A stretch of 64,000 nt of DNA from the NCBI GenBank assembly GCA_017994935.1, contig JAGOJU010000003.1:62001-126000 (forward strand). Reading direction: 5' to 3'. The translations under genes were made by a program, and so were the position numbers. The notes under the pieces are model-generated. The model was not told where the DNA came from, made no database searches, and saw nothing but the letters and a program-made list of their open reading frames with translations. The stretch is from Opitutaceae bacterium. GTDB lineage: Bacteria > Verrucomicrobiota > Verrucomicrobiia > Opitutales > Opitutaceae. Of the stretch, positions 1 to 9,787 are shown piece by piece (within the stretch, counting starts at the first letter, position 1; each line of letters begins with the position of its first letter).

Positions 1-821
1 CCCGCATCCTCAAGTTTCTCTGCGACGAAATGCCCTTCCTGAAGCCGGAGGAGGCCCCCGCCCATGCGTCCGCGATTTTTGTCGATTGCGCAGACGCTCT
101 GCGCCCCGGCGAGGTCCTGTCCGCGCGTTACCCACGTCCGCTCGCCAATATCGATCACCACCTGTCGAACACGCGCTACGCCGAGAACAATTTCCTCGAG
201 CCGTCAGCGGCCGCTACATGCGAGATGCTGGCCGGCATGTTTCTCGACTGCAAGCTGCCCATCGACCGTCTCACCGCCCAGGCCCTCTACACCGGAATTG
301 TCACAGACACCGGACAGTTCTGCTTCAATTCCACTTCGCAGGACACCTTCGTGCTCGCAGCCGAGCTTGTCGCCCGGGGGGCGCAGCCGGCGGTGGTGGG
401 AGGCGAACTGTACGACAACGAAACGCCCGGGAAGATGCAGCTCCTCCAGCGATTCCTTGCCTCTCTCAAGATGGAAAGCGGCGGACGGGTCTGCATCGGT
501 GCGCTTCCGCTGGGCGTGTTCGAGGAGACCGGCGCCAGCCTTGAGGACACCGAGGGACTCGTCGACTACGCGCGCTCCATCCACGGCGTGGAAATCGGCG
601 TGCTCATCGAAGAACGCGCCGGTGGCATCAAGGCCAGCCTCCGCGGCAAGGATCCTGCGTACCGCCTCGACCAGGTCGCGACCCTGTTCAATGGCGGCGG
701 ACACGCCTGCGCTGCCGGACTGAGCCTCAAGGGAGTGACCTCCGCGGAGTTTCGCACGCGGCTCCTTGCGGCGCTGGACTCGCGGATCGCGGCGGTGGAA
801 GCCACCGCTTCCGGAACCTGA
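1..821 (+). CDS. nrnA: DHH-family phosphoesterase, NrnA-type oligoribonuclease/pAp phosphatase (5' partial)
   Basis: The reading frame is already open at the window edge, so the N-terminus with the first DHH metal motif lies outside. What remains is the rest of the DHH domain, including a DHH triplet in IDHHLSNT near bases 150-170 and GIVTDTGQF near 290-320, followed by a DHHA1 domain with the substrate-binding GGGHACAAG near 690-720. Family members degrade short RNA oligonucleotides and often dephosphorylate pAp, using Mn2+, in the cytoplasm. truB starts 2 bp after the stop codon and ribF follows it. This nrnA-truB-ribF order is common in bacteria, often downstream of rbfA. The family call is firm; the exact substrate range is inferred. 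Confidence 0.9.
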   Translation, partial: RILKFLCDEMPFLKPEEAPAHASAIFVDCADALRPGEVLSARYPRPLANIDHHLSNTRYAENNFLEPSAAATCEMLAGMFLDCKLPIDRLTAQALYTGIVTDTGQFCFNSTSQDTFVLAAELVARGAQPAVVGGELYDNETPGKMQLLQRFLASLKMESGGRVCIGALPLGVFEETGASLEDTEGLVDYARSIHGVEIGVLIEERAGGIKASLRGKDPAYRLDQVATLFNGGGHACAAGLSLKGVTSAEFRTRLLAALDSRIAAVEATASGT

Positions 822-823
822 TC

Positions 824-1552
824 ATGATCGGAATCCAGAAAGACCTCGACGGCATCCTGCTGATCGACAAGCCCAGCGATCACACGTCGCACGACGTCGT
901 GGCCCGTGTCCGGCGAAAGCTCGGCATGAAGCGAATCGGTCATGCGGGGACCCTGGACCCGATGGCAACCGGCTTGATGATCATGCTGGTGGGAAAAGCC
1001 ACAAGCGCCTCCCAATACCTGATCAGCCTCGACAAGGAATACGCCGGCACGATCAGGCTCGGCGAGGTGACCAATACCCAGGATGCCGAGGGTGAGGTGC
1101 TTGAACGGCGGCCTGTTCCCGCGTATTCGCAGGAGGAAATACTCGCGGCCGTGAAGACCTTTCTCGGCGACCAGTACCAGATGCCGCCAATGTTTTCCGC
1201 GATCAAGATCGACGGCGTTCCGCTCTACAAATCCGCACGCAAGGGGGAGGACGTGGAGCGGGAGCCACGGTTTGTCAGGGTCATGAGCTGGGATATCACG
1301 CGTTTCGCACCCACCGAACTCGACTTCGTCCTGAAATGCAGCAAGGGCACCTATGTCCGCACGCTCGCCAACGACCTAGGAGCAAAACTGGGATGCGGCG
1401 CCCATCTGGGCGCCCTTCGCCGGACCGCGACGAATGCCTTCCATGTTTCCCAGGCCCTGACCATCGAGCAGTTTGAAGCGATGTCCCGCTCGGAAATTGA
1501 ATCCCGTCTCATCCCGGTCAGATCCGCAATACCGCCGGGATTTGTCCTGTGA
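824..1552 (+). CDS. truB: tRNA pseudouridine(55) synthase TruB
   Basis: This 242-residue protein converts U55 in the T-loop of tRNAs to pseudouridine. The N-terminal GILLIDKP motif (about residues 10-17) is followed by [11 protein letters not shown], in which Asp46 is the expected catalytic aspartate, and later by the conserved [16 protein letters not shown] block. It is short for TruB (E. coli 314 aa) and appears to lack most of the C-terminal PUA-like extension, as many bacterial homologues do. The ATG lies 2 bp after the nrnA stop, and its own stop overlaps the GTG of ribF, so the three genes are probably translationally coupled. Confidence 0.95.
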   Translation: MIGIQKDLDGILLIDKPSDHTSHDVVARVRRKLGMKRIGHAGTLDPMATGLMIMLVGKATSASQYLISLDKEYAGTIRLGEVTNTQDAEGEVLERRPVPAYSQEEILAAVKTFLGDQYQMPPMFSAIKIDGVPLYKSARKGEDVEREPRFVRVMSWDITRFAPTELDFVLKCSKGTYVRTLANDLGAKLGCGAHLGALRRTATNAFHVSQALTIEQFEAMSRSEIESRLIPVRSAIPPGFVL

Positions 1553-2508
1553 ATTCCAAGCTGTCGTTCGCCAGTCCCCAGGAAGCGGCTCCGTTTCTTC
1601 GGAAGCCCCTTTACCTGGCAATCGGCATGTTCGACGGTGTGCACCGCGGCCATCAGGCGGTGGTCAAGAGTGCTATTGATGCCGCGCGGAGACACGGCGG
1701 CACCTCGGCTGTTCTCACGTTCTGGCCTCACCCCAGCGTCCTCTTCAAGCCCGACAATCCGGTGCGCCAATTGCAGACGCCGGAGTTCCGTGAACGTCTG
1801 CTCTTTTCACTGGACCTGGACGCCGTCATCACCCAGCCCTTCACCCGCGAATTTGCGTCCATCAAGGCGGAGCAGTTTCTTTCCACGCTGAAAGGATGGC
1901 TTCCGTTGCTCGCAGCGGTTTTCGTTGGCGACAACTGGCGCTTCGGAAATGGCCGCAGCGGAGATGTTCCCTTCCTCCAGGCCGAGGGCAAACGCCTCGG
2001 CATCGAAGTCGTGAGCATCCTAAGACTCCAGGCGGAGGGAGAGGTTGTCAGCAGCTCCCGCATTCGCGCGCTGCTCGCCGAGGGCGACATAACCGGTGCC
2101 AACGCGCTGCTTGGCTACGCCTATTTTTGCGAGGGGGTGGTAACGCCTGGAAAGAGGCTGGGGCGCACCCTGGGATTTCCCACGCTGAATCTCGCTTGGT
2201 CTCCAGATCTGGCTCCGCGATTCGGTTCCTATGTGACGCGTGTTCGAAGCATCCTGGAGGACGATGAACCCTGGCTGCCCGCAGTCGCAAACTACGGATT
2301 GCGCCCTACGGTCGAGCAGTCCTCCAAACCTCTCCTGGAAGTTCATGTGATCGGAAATTGCAATCTCGATGCCGGTGACCGCATCTGCGTCGAGTGGCTC
2401 TCATTCCTCCGACCCGAAAGACGGTTTGCGGATGTCAATGAATTGAAGTCACAAATCAATGCCGACCTCGAGTCCGCCCGGGCATATTTCAGGAGCCGAG
2501 ATGCCTGA
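1549..2508 (+). CDS. ribF: Bifunctional riboflavin kinase/FAD synthetase
   Basis: This 319-residue protein makes FMN and then FAD from riboflavin and ATP. The N-terminal FMN adenylyltransferase half shows [10 protein letters not shown] (residues 27-35, a nucleotidyltransferase HxGH-type motif), the FVGDNWRFG block and the SSSRIR motif. The C-terminal riboflavin kinase half contains [15 protein letters not shown] and the VANYGLRPT block. Its length is normal for the family. The start is a GTG within the sequence GTGA, overlapping the truB stop by 4 bp, a typical coupling arrangement. No riboswitch or leader precedes it, as expected for an internal operon gene. Confidence 0.95.
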   Translation: MNSKLSFASPQEAAPFLRKPLYLAIGMFDGVHRGHQAVVKSAIDAARRHGGTSAVLTFWPHPSVLFKPDNPVRQLQTPEFRERLLFSLDLDAVITQPFTREFASIKAEQFLSTLKGWLPLLAAVFVGDNWRFGNGRSGDVPFLQAEGKRLGIEVVSILRLQAEGEVVSSSRIRALLAEGDITGANALLGYAYFCEGVVTPGKRLGRTLGFPTLNLAWSPDLAPRFGSYVTRVRSILEDDEPWLPAVANYGLRPTVEQSSKPLLEVHVIGNCNLDAGDRICVEWLSFLRPERRFADVNELKSQINADLESARAYFRSRDA

Positions 2509-2565
2509 GAATTATCCTTGCGCACTCCCACGCCTTTCCTGCTTATTGCCAGACCGTCAGCTCGT

Positions 2566-2642
2566 GGACCTTTAGCTCAGTTGGTTAGAGCGTTTCCTTG
2601 ACATGGAAAAGGTCACTGGTTCGAGTCCAGTAAGGTCCACCA
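2566..2642 (+). tRNA. tRNA-Val (anticodon GAC)
   Basis: The cloverleaf can be drawn directly. The acceptor stem is GGACCTT pairing with AAGGTCC, the D arm is GCTC/GAGC, the anticodon stem is TTTCC/GGAAA around a TTGACAT loop with anticodon GAC, and the T arm is ACTGG/CCAGT around TTCGAGT. Discriminator A2639 is followed by an encoded CCA (2640-2642). No variable-arm extension is seen. It lies alone between ribF and an exported cytochrome protein. Confidence 0.97.
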
Positions 2643-2805
2643 TTCGCGTAAGATGCTGAATGTCAGCGCTGCCATTTGCGCTGGAACTTTTCGCTTTTGG
2701 AGCATCAGGAAAGTGGATCAGGCTGTGTTCTTTTCCGGCTGTGGCTGGAACCCTCTCCGCACCTCGACAGACAAAGACCTCAGAAGTCGTCACCTCCTGC
2801 CCACA

Positions 2806-5469
2806 TTGAAATCCTCCGCCCGCCCCGCCCTTCGCGTCGCCTCCCTTGTCGCCCTGTCCTGCATTGCGGGACTCGCCAGTCTCTCTTCGCAGCCTGGCCC
2901 AACGCCGTCCGTGCGAAACGCCGCGCCACGCGCCAGGCCTGCGCCCGAAAGCTCCAGGGTCGGGCCGGCCATCAACGAAAACAAGGCCACCCCGGTCAGC
3001 CGCATCAAGGCGGCGAAGGATTTTCAGGTGGAGCTGATTTACTCGGTCCCCGGTGAGCAACAAGGCTCCTGGGTCAATCTCTGCGTGGATCCCAAAGGGC
3101 GCATCTATGCGTCGGACCAATATGGAGGTCTCTATCGTTTTACGCCCCCCCCGCCGGGCCAGGCCCTGGACTCCACCCAGATCGAACGTGTCCCAGCCGA
3201 TATCCGCGCTGTCAACGGAATGGTCTGGGCCTTCGGCGCCCTCTACGTCGGGGTAAACGACTACGACCAGAAGATCCCGTGCGGGCTCTATCGTCTCACG
3301 GATTCCGACGGCGACGACCAGTTGGACAAGGTCGAACTGCTTCGCGCGATCGAAGCCAGGGGTGACCACGGCGTGCACGCGGTGCTCCTCACAGAGGACG
3401 GCAAGGGCCTGTATCTTGTCTGCGGCAACGGCGCAAAGCTGACAGAAATCTCCCCGGACTCGCCCGTTCCGCACCTCTGGGGCGAGGATCACCTTCTTCC
3501 GCGCATCCCGGACGGCCGGGGTTTCATGACCAATGTGCTCGGCCCGGGCGGAATCATCTATCGGGTGACGCCGGACGGTCGCGACTTCAGGATGGTCGCC
3601 TGCGGCTTCCGCAATGTCTTTGATGCAGCGCTCAATCGTGAGGGCGATCTCTTCACGTTCGACGCGGACATGGAATACGATTTCAACACCTCGTGGTACC
3701 GTCCCACCCGCATCAATCACGTGGTGAGCGGTGCCGAATTCGGCTGGAGGAACGGAGCAGGGAAACGGCCGGAGTTCTACGAGGACAACCTTCCCGCGGT
3801 CATCGACATCGGACCGGGATCGCCTGCCGGCACGGTGTTTGGCTACGGGGCAAAATTTCCCGCGCGATACCAGAACGCATTCTTCGGACTCGATTGGAGC
3901 TGGGGCAAACTCTATGCCGTATTCCTCGAGCCCGATGGCGCGACCTACAAGGCGACAAAGGAGGAATTTCTCTCCGGCACTCCTCTGCCTCTGACCGACG
4001 CGATCATCCATCCGGGCGACGGTGCGATGTATTTCGCCATCGGCGGGCGCCGCGTGCAAAGCGGCGTGTATCGCGTGACCTACCAGGGAACAGAGTCCAC
4101 CGCTCCCGCCCAGGTGAAAGAGCCGAAGAATCCATTGCGCGACTTGCGCCATCGGCTCGAAAAGCTCCACACGAGTTCCAGTCCCAAAGGCGTCGCCATG
4201 GCCTGGCCGTATCTGGGACACGCAGACCGTTTCATCCGATGGGCTGCGCGAACCGCGATCGAACACATCCCCACCTCGGCCTGGGCGGATCGGGCGCTTC
4301 GCGAGCGGGATCCTGCGGCGCGTGTGGAGGCTCTCCTGGCCCTCGCACGTGCCGGAGGCATAAGCCCGCCCCATCGGACCGATGAAAGCCCTCCGGTTGA
4401 TCACGCGCTTGGCGAGCGTCTGCTGAAATCCCTCGTCGAAATCGATTTCGACCGACTCGATCCACAGCGCCGGCTGGCGCTGGTGAGGACCGCCCAGATC
4501 ATCCTTCACCGCTTTGACATCCATCCGTCGGCATTGACCAGACCCCTCAAGGCCAAGCTCGAAGCCCGCTATCCCGCGGATGGCCCGGAAATGAACTGGC
4601 TGCTGTGCGAAACCCTCGTCTACCTGCAGTCCGAATCCGTCGCGGAGAAAACGATGGCGTTGATCGCGGCCGCCTCCACGCAGGAGGAGCAGATCGAATA
4701 TGCCCGCTCCTTGCGAATGCTGAAGAAGGGCTGGACGATGGAGAGCCGCAAGGCCTACCTGGAGTGGTTCAACAAGGCGGCAAACTTCCGTGGTGGCGCC
4801 AGCTTCAAACAATTCATCGCCTTCATCCGCACGGATGCCCTGACAACCCTGACGGAAAAGGAAAAGTCATCCCTTGAGGAGGTGATCAACAGGCCCGTCG
4901 AGGAACGCAGCGTCATCGAGACGTTCGGGGACATCTTCGCCGGACGCACCCCTCGCGACTGGAAACTCGCCGATCTCGCACCCGCGGTCGAAACGGGAAT
5001 GAAAAACCGCAACTTCGAAAACGGCCGCAGGATGTTCGGCGCTGCGGCCTGCGTGGCCTGCCACCGATTCAACAATCAGGGAGGCATGACAGGTCCCGAT
5101 CTTACGGGAGCAGGAGGGCGCTACAGCGCCCACGACCTCCTCGACCAGATCCTGAATCCGAGCAAGGAGATCAACGAGCAGTTTGTTCCGATAATTCTCA
5201 CCAAGGAAAATGGCGAAACCGTGGTCGGGACAGTCGTGAACCTGAAGGGCGACACCGTTATCATCAATACGGACCCATCGATTCCAAACCAGCAGGTTGC
5301 CGTCGACCGCAAGGAGGTGAAGAGCATCGAACCGTCGAAGATCTCACCCATGCCACCCATGCTGCTTTCCTCGATGACCGAGCCGGAGATCCTCGATCTG
5401 CTCGCCTACGTGCTGAGCGCCGGCAATCGCAACAACGAGATGTTCGGCAGCCAAACGCGGACTCGCTAG
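2806..5469 (+). CDS. Exported beta-propeller protein with C-terminal PVC-type cytochrome c domain
   Basis: The frame is open from an ATG at 2653, but a TTG at 2806 gives a compact signal peptide (MKSSARPALRVASLVALSCI) and is preferred. From that start the protein has 887 residues. The N-terminal half resembles a sorbosone/glucose dehydrogenase-like beta-propeller, with blocks such as NGMVWAFGALYVG and GADFGWRNG-like repeats. The middle is helical and possibly HEAT-like. The C-terminus has one heme-binding CVACH motif (Cys codons at 5050 and 5059) followed by MTGPDL, a likely axial Met region, and the LLDQILNPSKEIN block typical of PVC-type heme-binding domains. It is probably a periplasmic redox enzyme acting on sugars or alcohols; the substrate cannot be read from sequence. 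The translation start is the least certain part. Confidence 0.8.
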   Translation: MKSSARPALRVASLVALSCIAGLASLSSQPGPTPSVRNAAPRARPAPESSRVGPAINENKATPVSRIKAAKDFQVELIYSVPGEQQGSWVNLCVDPKGRIYASDQYGGLYRFTPPPPGQALDSTQIERVPADIRAVNGMVWAFGALYVGVNDYDQKIPCGLYRLTDSDGDDQLDKVELLRAIEARGDHGVHAVLLTEDGKGLYLVCGNGAKLTEISPDSPVPHLWGEDHLLPRIPDGRGFMTNVLGPGGIIYRVTPDGRDFRMVACGFRNVFDAALNREGDLFTFDADMEYDFNTSWYRPTRINHVVSGAEFGWRNGAGKRPEFYEDNLPAVIDIGPGSPAGTVFGYGAKFPARYQNAFFGLDWSWGKLYAVFLEPDGATYKATKEEFLSGTPLPLTDAIIHPGDGAMYFAIGGRRVQSGVYRVTYQGTESTAPAQVKEPKNPLRDLRHRLEKLHTSSSPKGVAMAWPYLGHADRFIRWAARTAIEHIPTSAWADRALRERDPAARVEALLALARAGGISPPHRTDESPPVDHALGERLLKSLVEIDFDRLDPQRRLALVRTAQIILHRFDIHPSALTRPLKAKLEARYPADGPEMNWLLCETLVYLQSESVAEKTMALIAAASTQEEQIEYARSLRMLKKGWTMESRKAYLEWFNKAANFRGGASFKQFIAFIRTDALTTLTEKEKSSLEEVINRPVEERSVIETFGDIFAGRTPRDWKLADLAPAVETGMKNRNFENGRRMFGAAACVACHRFNNQGGMTGPDLTGAGGRYSAHDLLDQILNPSKEINEQFVPIILTKENGETVVGTVVNLKGDTVIINTDPSIPNQQVAVDRKEVKSIEPSKISPMPPMLLSSMTEPEILDLLAYVLSAGNRNNEMFGSQTRTR

Positions 5470-5615
5470 GCGCAACTCTCTTCCCCGTCTGACGGAAAGC
5501 AGGGGCCGGCTGCTCTTCCGTAACTTTTCCAGAGACTTGCCGTCTCTTCCTGGCACAAGCCTGCACGCGTCCTTTTCTCTCCACACAGGGTTGCGAATCA
5601 CTTTCCGTTTCATCC

Positions 5616-7925
5616 GTGACATTGCGTCAGCACCACTGCCTCTGGATCATTTCAGCTTTGGCATTCGTCACCTTCTGTTGGGGCGCAAAATCGAAGGAGC
5701 TTCTTTCCGGACGCAAGGTCGACACACTGTTTCGCGCCTACGAGGGAGATGCCGCAACCCTTTCGCGCGACGGCCGTACCCTTGCCTGCATCCTGCGCAA
5801 TGAGCGGCAACTCGCAGTCGGCCTCATCGACCTTGACCACAGGGAAAAGCCACGCAGTCGCATCCTGATCGACGAGAAGGCTGATGCGGAGGTCACCCAC
5901 CTGGTTTGGGCATCGGACCATCAACTCGTCCTGGTTTCGGCGGCCCCTGCGATTCACTGCGTTGACCTCTCGACACAAAGGAGCCGTCGCGTACTCGACT
6001 CCACGAGCTTCAACGACCCTGAAAGCACATCCCCGCGGCCTCCGCGCTACATCGGACTGGTGCCAGATGAACCGGGATTCGTCTGGGTGGAGGGCATTTC
6101 CCGGATTCCGTCAATGACCGCCATGGACTTCGAAATGGATGCCGCCGGAAGCCTTGCCACGGATCCTTCTTCGGCGACCGACGACGAGGGACTGTCTCAA
6201 CTGCAGACCGATCCCGAGACGGATCTCTACAACATGGAGGTGGATCAGACCGAGGCAACCCGCGATGCCGTGAAATGGGTTGAACTGGTGAAGCTCGACC
6301 TCGCAACAGGAAAGACGAAGAGCCTGTCCAACCTCAGCGTCAGTCTCGATGCCACGATCCTGTACGATCGGCAGGGCAAGCCGCGCATCCTTCAGGAACA
6401 GGCCACCCTGAAACAGCGCTTTCGAGTCCGGAACCCCAAACGCAGCCTGTTCAGTCAATGGCTCGATCTCGACCGCATCGTCGGCAAGGAGCATCCGCTC
6501 GACTTCAACGTCACACCCCAGAACTACCTCGCGCACCGGTCGTTCCCGATGGCATTCGATACCAATCCCGATTGGCTCTACTATGCGTCAAACATCGGAC
6601 GCGACACCTATGCCGTCTTTCAGCTCAATCTGAAAGACAGATCCATCCGCGAGATCGCTGCGCCGGTCGACGGCTTTGATCTGGCCGATCCAGGTCAGCC
6701 AATGTCCGACAGGGACATGATCCTTGACCGGACGAACGGGCTGCTCCTGGGCATTCGCCGCCTCTCCCCTTTCGTATCAACGCTCTGGATCGATCCGATG
6801 TTCGCGACTGCGGAGCGGGAGATACGCCGGAAATTCCCCGGCCGCACCGTTGAAATCATCGAGGCTGACGATGCTCGTGAACGATTCCTGACTCTTGTTA
6901 CAAGTCCCTCGGATCCCGGTCGTCTCTTCGTCTACTTAAGGGGCACCGGCGAATGCCTTGAGTGCCTGCGTCGGGCGCCATGGCTGAAGCGCGAAGAGGC
7001 CAATACGACCCGCATCTTCGATTTCGTTTCCAGATCCGGCAACCACGTGTCCGGAAGATTGACCCTGCCGCGTGCGACCTTGCTGAATCCGAGTCCCCTT
7101 GTCGTCTGGTGCGGTCCAGGACCCGGGGCTCAGATTGAAGCCGGATTCGGGCGGGAAGGGCAGGTTTTTGCAGACTTGGGATGTATGGTCCTCGAAGTCG
7201 ACTATCGGGGCTCGGGCGGCCGAGGAGTCGCCCACCGGCAGGCCATCATGGAGGCCTTCGACCGGGTTCCGCTTGAGGACATCCTTGAAGCGATGGAGTG
7301 GCTGCCATCCGTGCGTCCCTTTGACGCCCGTCGCGTCGCCATCGGCGGTTCCGGTTTCGGCGGCTTCCTCGCCCTGCGTGCACTAGAACTACACCCTAGG
7401 ACATTCCGCTGCGCGGTCGCTGTCAATGCCCCCACCCGGCTGGATCAATTGGCGGAAGAGCCCGCAAACGAACGCATGGAGGAGATGCGTCGTTTCAATG
7501 ACCAGACCCAGGCGTACATGAAGGCCATGACCCGATGGAAACCGGGACAGGGTCGCATGCCCACCATGCCCATTGCCGAGCCCCGCCCGGTGAACTTCCA
7601 GCTCGAGTTCAACCGCTGGCTTTACGACCACGGCAAAACGCGCATGGGACAGATGTCGGTGACTGGCGACGTCAAACTCATCACCCGGCCGGTGCTCCTC
7701 CTGCACGATCCGGACAGCCCCTCCGTGTCGTTCGACTACGTCAAATCCCTCAAGCGGACCCTCAGCCGGCAGGGTGTTGACTGCGAGTTGAAGGAGATTT
7801 CCGGCGGATTCGCCGCAGGCAGCCTGGCCTCACGCGGCACCGCCTTCGATGCCATCGGGGAGTTTGTTGCGGATCAGTTCTACAAGTTCGACGTGGAGGT
7901 CGGTGAAGCGAAGGAGCAGAGATGA
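5616..7925 (+). CDS. Exported prolyl-oligopeptidase (S9)-like protein lacking the catalytic triad
   Basis: This 769-residue protein starts at a GTG and has a signal peptide (hydrophobic stretch about residues 9-23). An N-terminal propeller-like region of about 450 residues precedes an alpha/beta-hydrolase domain with PLVVWCGPGPG and DYRGSGGRG, as in S9 peptidases. The nucleophile elbow, normally G-x-S-x-G-G, reads G578-S-G580-F-G-G583, so Gly occupies the Ser position. At the HGxxD strand the sequence is H697-D-P-D-S701, so Ser occupies the usual Asp position, although D700 is adjacent. No histidine occurs after H697, so the C-terminal catalytic His is absent. It is probably a non-enzymatic binding or scaffold protein, comparable in principle to mammalian DPP6/DPP10. 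Its stop overlaps the next gene by 4 bp. Confidence 0.85.
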   Translation: MTLRQHHCLWIISALAFVTFCWGAKSKELLSGRKVDTLFRAYEGDAATLSRDGRTLACILRNERQLAVGLIDLDHREKPRSRILIDEKADAEVTHLVWASDHQLVLVSAAPAIHCVDLSTQRSRRVLDSTSFNDPESTSPRPPRYIGLVPDEPGFVWVEGISRIPSMTAMDFEMDAAGSLATDPSSATDDEGLSQLQTDPETDLYNMEVDQTEATRDAVKWVELVKLDLATGKTKSLSNLSVSLDATILYDRQGKPRILQEQATLKQRFRVRNPKRSLFSQWLDLDRIVGKEHPLDFNVTPQNYLAHRSFPMAFDTNPDWLYYASNIGRDTYAVFQLNLKDRSIREIAAPVDGFDLADPGQPMSDRDMILDRTNGLLLGIRRLSPFVSTLWIDPMFATAEREIRRKFPGRTVEIIEADDARERFLTLVTSPSDPGRLFVYLRGTGECLECLRRAPWLKREEANTTRIFDFVSRSGNHVSGRLTLPRATLLNPSPLVVWCGPGPGAQIEAGFGREGQVFADLGCMVLEVDYRGSGGRGVAHRQAIMEAFDRVPLEDILEAMEWLPSVRPFDARRVAIGGSGFGGFLALRALELHPRTFRCAVAVNAPTRLDQLAEEPANERMEEMRRFNDQTQAYMKAMTRWKPGQGRMPTMPIAEPRPVNFQLEFNRWLYDHGKTRMGQMSVTGDVKLITRPVLLLHDPDSPSVSFDYVKSLKRTLSRQGVDCELKEISGGFAAGSLASRGTAFDAIGEFVADQFYKFDVEVGEAKEQR

Positions 7926-9694
7926 GCTTCTACATCCGACTCTTCGCTTTCGTCCTGCCGGGGATCACCGTCGCAGCCCTTGGGCTCCTCCCCGCTGCCA
8001 CATTCGCGCAGGTGGAACCGGCGGGCGAACGAGTGATCGAGCTTCCACCGCTCCTCGTCGAGGAGCCCGCCAAGCCACTCCGCTGGAGGCACGTGGAATT
8101 CCCAGGCATCGAAATGCTGTCGGTTGTCTCGGACAGCGAGACCCGGTCCTTCCTTCGCCGCCACCACAACCAGTCCGAGATCCTGAAATGGATCCTTCCC
8201 GTCCGCTTCCAGGGCAAGTCCGCGGTGCCCGATGAATACATCCTCTTCAACGAGAACCTGAGCCGCGCTCACTCGCAGGAGGTCATGAATTCGATGATGG
8301 CCAGCCAGCGCGATGCCGCGCGACGCAAGCAGGCCCGGGAGAAGGCGGAATCAGGTGATGGGGAGCCCCGAAGGGAACGCGCCCGGGGAAACCCGAAGAT
8401 CAAATTCCTTCCGAACCTGCGGCTGATCGACGTCGATACGACCGCCGTCTTCGTTGTCGTGCGCGATTCCGACAACCTCGCGTCCGATTTCACCTTTTCG
8501 ATGGACCGCATCGCCTACCTCCTCGCCAGCCGGATCCCGGCGCTTCCGTCATGGTTCATGGCGGGCATGCTCGGTCTCTACGAGCGGGCAAATTTTGGTG
8601 ATGATCATATCGCCTTTCGACCCGCGGTCTGGACCACAGCCGCAGAGTTGGCAGCCCTCAAGGAAAATGCGGAGCCCCTGCGAACGCTCCTTCCGATGGC
8701 GGAACTCTTTTCCGGCCGCCCGCGCCAGGGCCCGCCCGATGTGCGAGCCGAGAGACTGTGGCGCGCCCAATGCACGCTGTTCCTCCGGTGGGCAATCGCC
8801 GAGGACAAGGGTTCCCGCCGCGACGCGCTCTGGCAGTTTGTCGACCGCCTCGAAACCGAGCCTCCCTCGGAGGCCCTTTTCCAATCGTATTTCAATATTG
8901 GATACGCCGATATGCGGGACATTCTCAGCGACTACCTGCCTGGTGCCGTCGAGCAGCCCGTGACCCTCCGTATTGCAAAGGTCCCCAAACCGCCGGCGAT
9001 CAACCTGCGCGACGCAACTCCGCTGGATGTCGCCCGCATCCGGGGTGACTGGGAGCGCATGCAGATCAGCTACGTGCGCAAGGCATTTCCAGACGTTGTG
9101 GAGAAATACGTCGACCAGGCGCGGAAAACCCTTCGAAAGCCCTATGACCATGGCGAACGGGATCCCCGGCTGCTGGGGCTGCTGGGGCTCCTCGACTGTG
9201 ATGACGGAGACCGTGCCGCCGCAATTCCGCTCCTGGAGGCGGCGGTCAACGCACGGGTCGCACGGCCGCGAATGTACTATGAACTCGCCGTCAGCCGCTA
9301 TGCAGCCGTCGCTGAAAGCGCCGCGAGGAATGCGCTGACCCGCGACAAGGTTGATTCCATCTGCGCTCCAATCCTGGCGGCCTGGGACATGCCGCCGCCA
9401 AACCCCGCAGCCTGCGCGATCCTGGCGGATGTCTGGTACCGGACAAAGGAGGAAGCCCCTCCCGATATCCTCGCCCGGCTCAACAAGGCCGCGTCGCTCT
9501 TCCCCCAAGTCGAGGGACTGGTCCTGAGAGTGGCGCGCCTCAATCTCAGACGAGGCGACACCGAACAAGCGGAGATGCAGCTGCGCCAGATCCTGACCCG
9601 TTCGTCCGACCCAAAACTGAAGAAGTCCATCGAAGTCGAACTCGCCCGCCTCCCCAGTCGGCGGCCCCCCGCTGTCACCCCACCGCTGCCGTAG
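7922..9694 (+). CDS. Exported TPR protein with degenerate gluzincin-like region
   Basis: This 590-residue protein has a signal peptide ending near AATFAQ. Around residues 190-220 the sequence DRIAYLLASRIPALPSWF (D195 onward) resembles gluzincin metalloproteases, in which HExxH is followed about 10 residues later by LPxWLxEG. Here the HExxH position reads DRIAY and the downstream Glu is also missing (MAGMLGLYE), and no HExxH exists anywhere in the protein. The C-terminal third is helical, with TPR-like units (LLGLLDCDDGDRAAAIPLLE and LVLRVARLNLRRGDTEQAE). It overlaps the S9-like gene by ATGA, so the two are very likely co-expressed partners. The protease ancestry is inferred from pattern, not from alignment. 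Confidence 0.75.
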   Translation: MSFYIRLFAFVLPGITVAALGLLPAATFAQVEPAGERVIELPPLLVEEPAKPLRWRHVEFPGIEMLSVVSDSETRSFLRRHHNQSEILKWILPVRFQGKSAVPDEYILFNENLSRAHSQEVMNSMMASQRDAARRKQAREKAESGDGEPRRERARGNPKIKFLPNLRLIDVDTTAVFVVVRDSDNLASDFTFSMDRIAYLLASRIPALPSWFMAGMLGLYERANFGDDHIAFRPAVWTTAAELAALKENAEPLRTLLPMAELFSGRPRQGPPDVRAERLWRAQCTLFLRWAIAEDKGSRRDALWQFVDRLETEPPSEALFQSYFNIGYADMRDILSDYLPGAVEQPVTLRIAKVPKPPAINLRDATPLDVARIRGDWERMQISYVRKAFPDVVEKYVDQARKTLRKPYDHGERDPRLLGLLGLLDCDDGDRAAAIPLLEAAVNARVARPRMYYELAVSRYAAVAESAARNALTRDKVDSICAPILAAWDMPPPNPAACAILADVWYRTKEEAPPDILARLNKAASLFPQVEGLVLRVARLNLRRGDTEQAEMQLRQILTRSSDPKLKKSIEVELARLPSRRPPAVTPPLP

Positions 9695-9787
9695 TGAGCT
9701 TTTGCTACGTCAGGGGGGTGCCTCTCCGTGACCTGTATTGGGAATACGTCCAGCGCGCATTCCGGTCCGGCTGCCGCGTGAAGGGAA

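Noticed and set aside
2572..4812. Long minus-strand frame of 746 residues, with a C-terminus reading LTGLEPVTFSMSRKRSNQLS
   Set aside because: It is antisense to the propeller-cytochrome gene, and its terminal peptide is the antisense translation of the tRNA-Val gene, a known source of spurious proteins.
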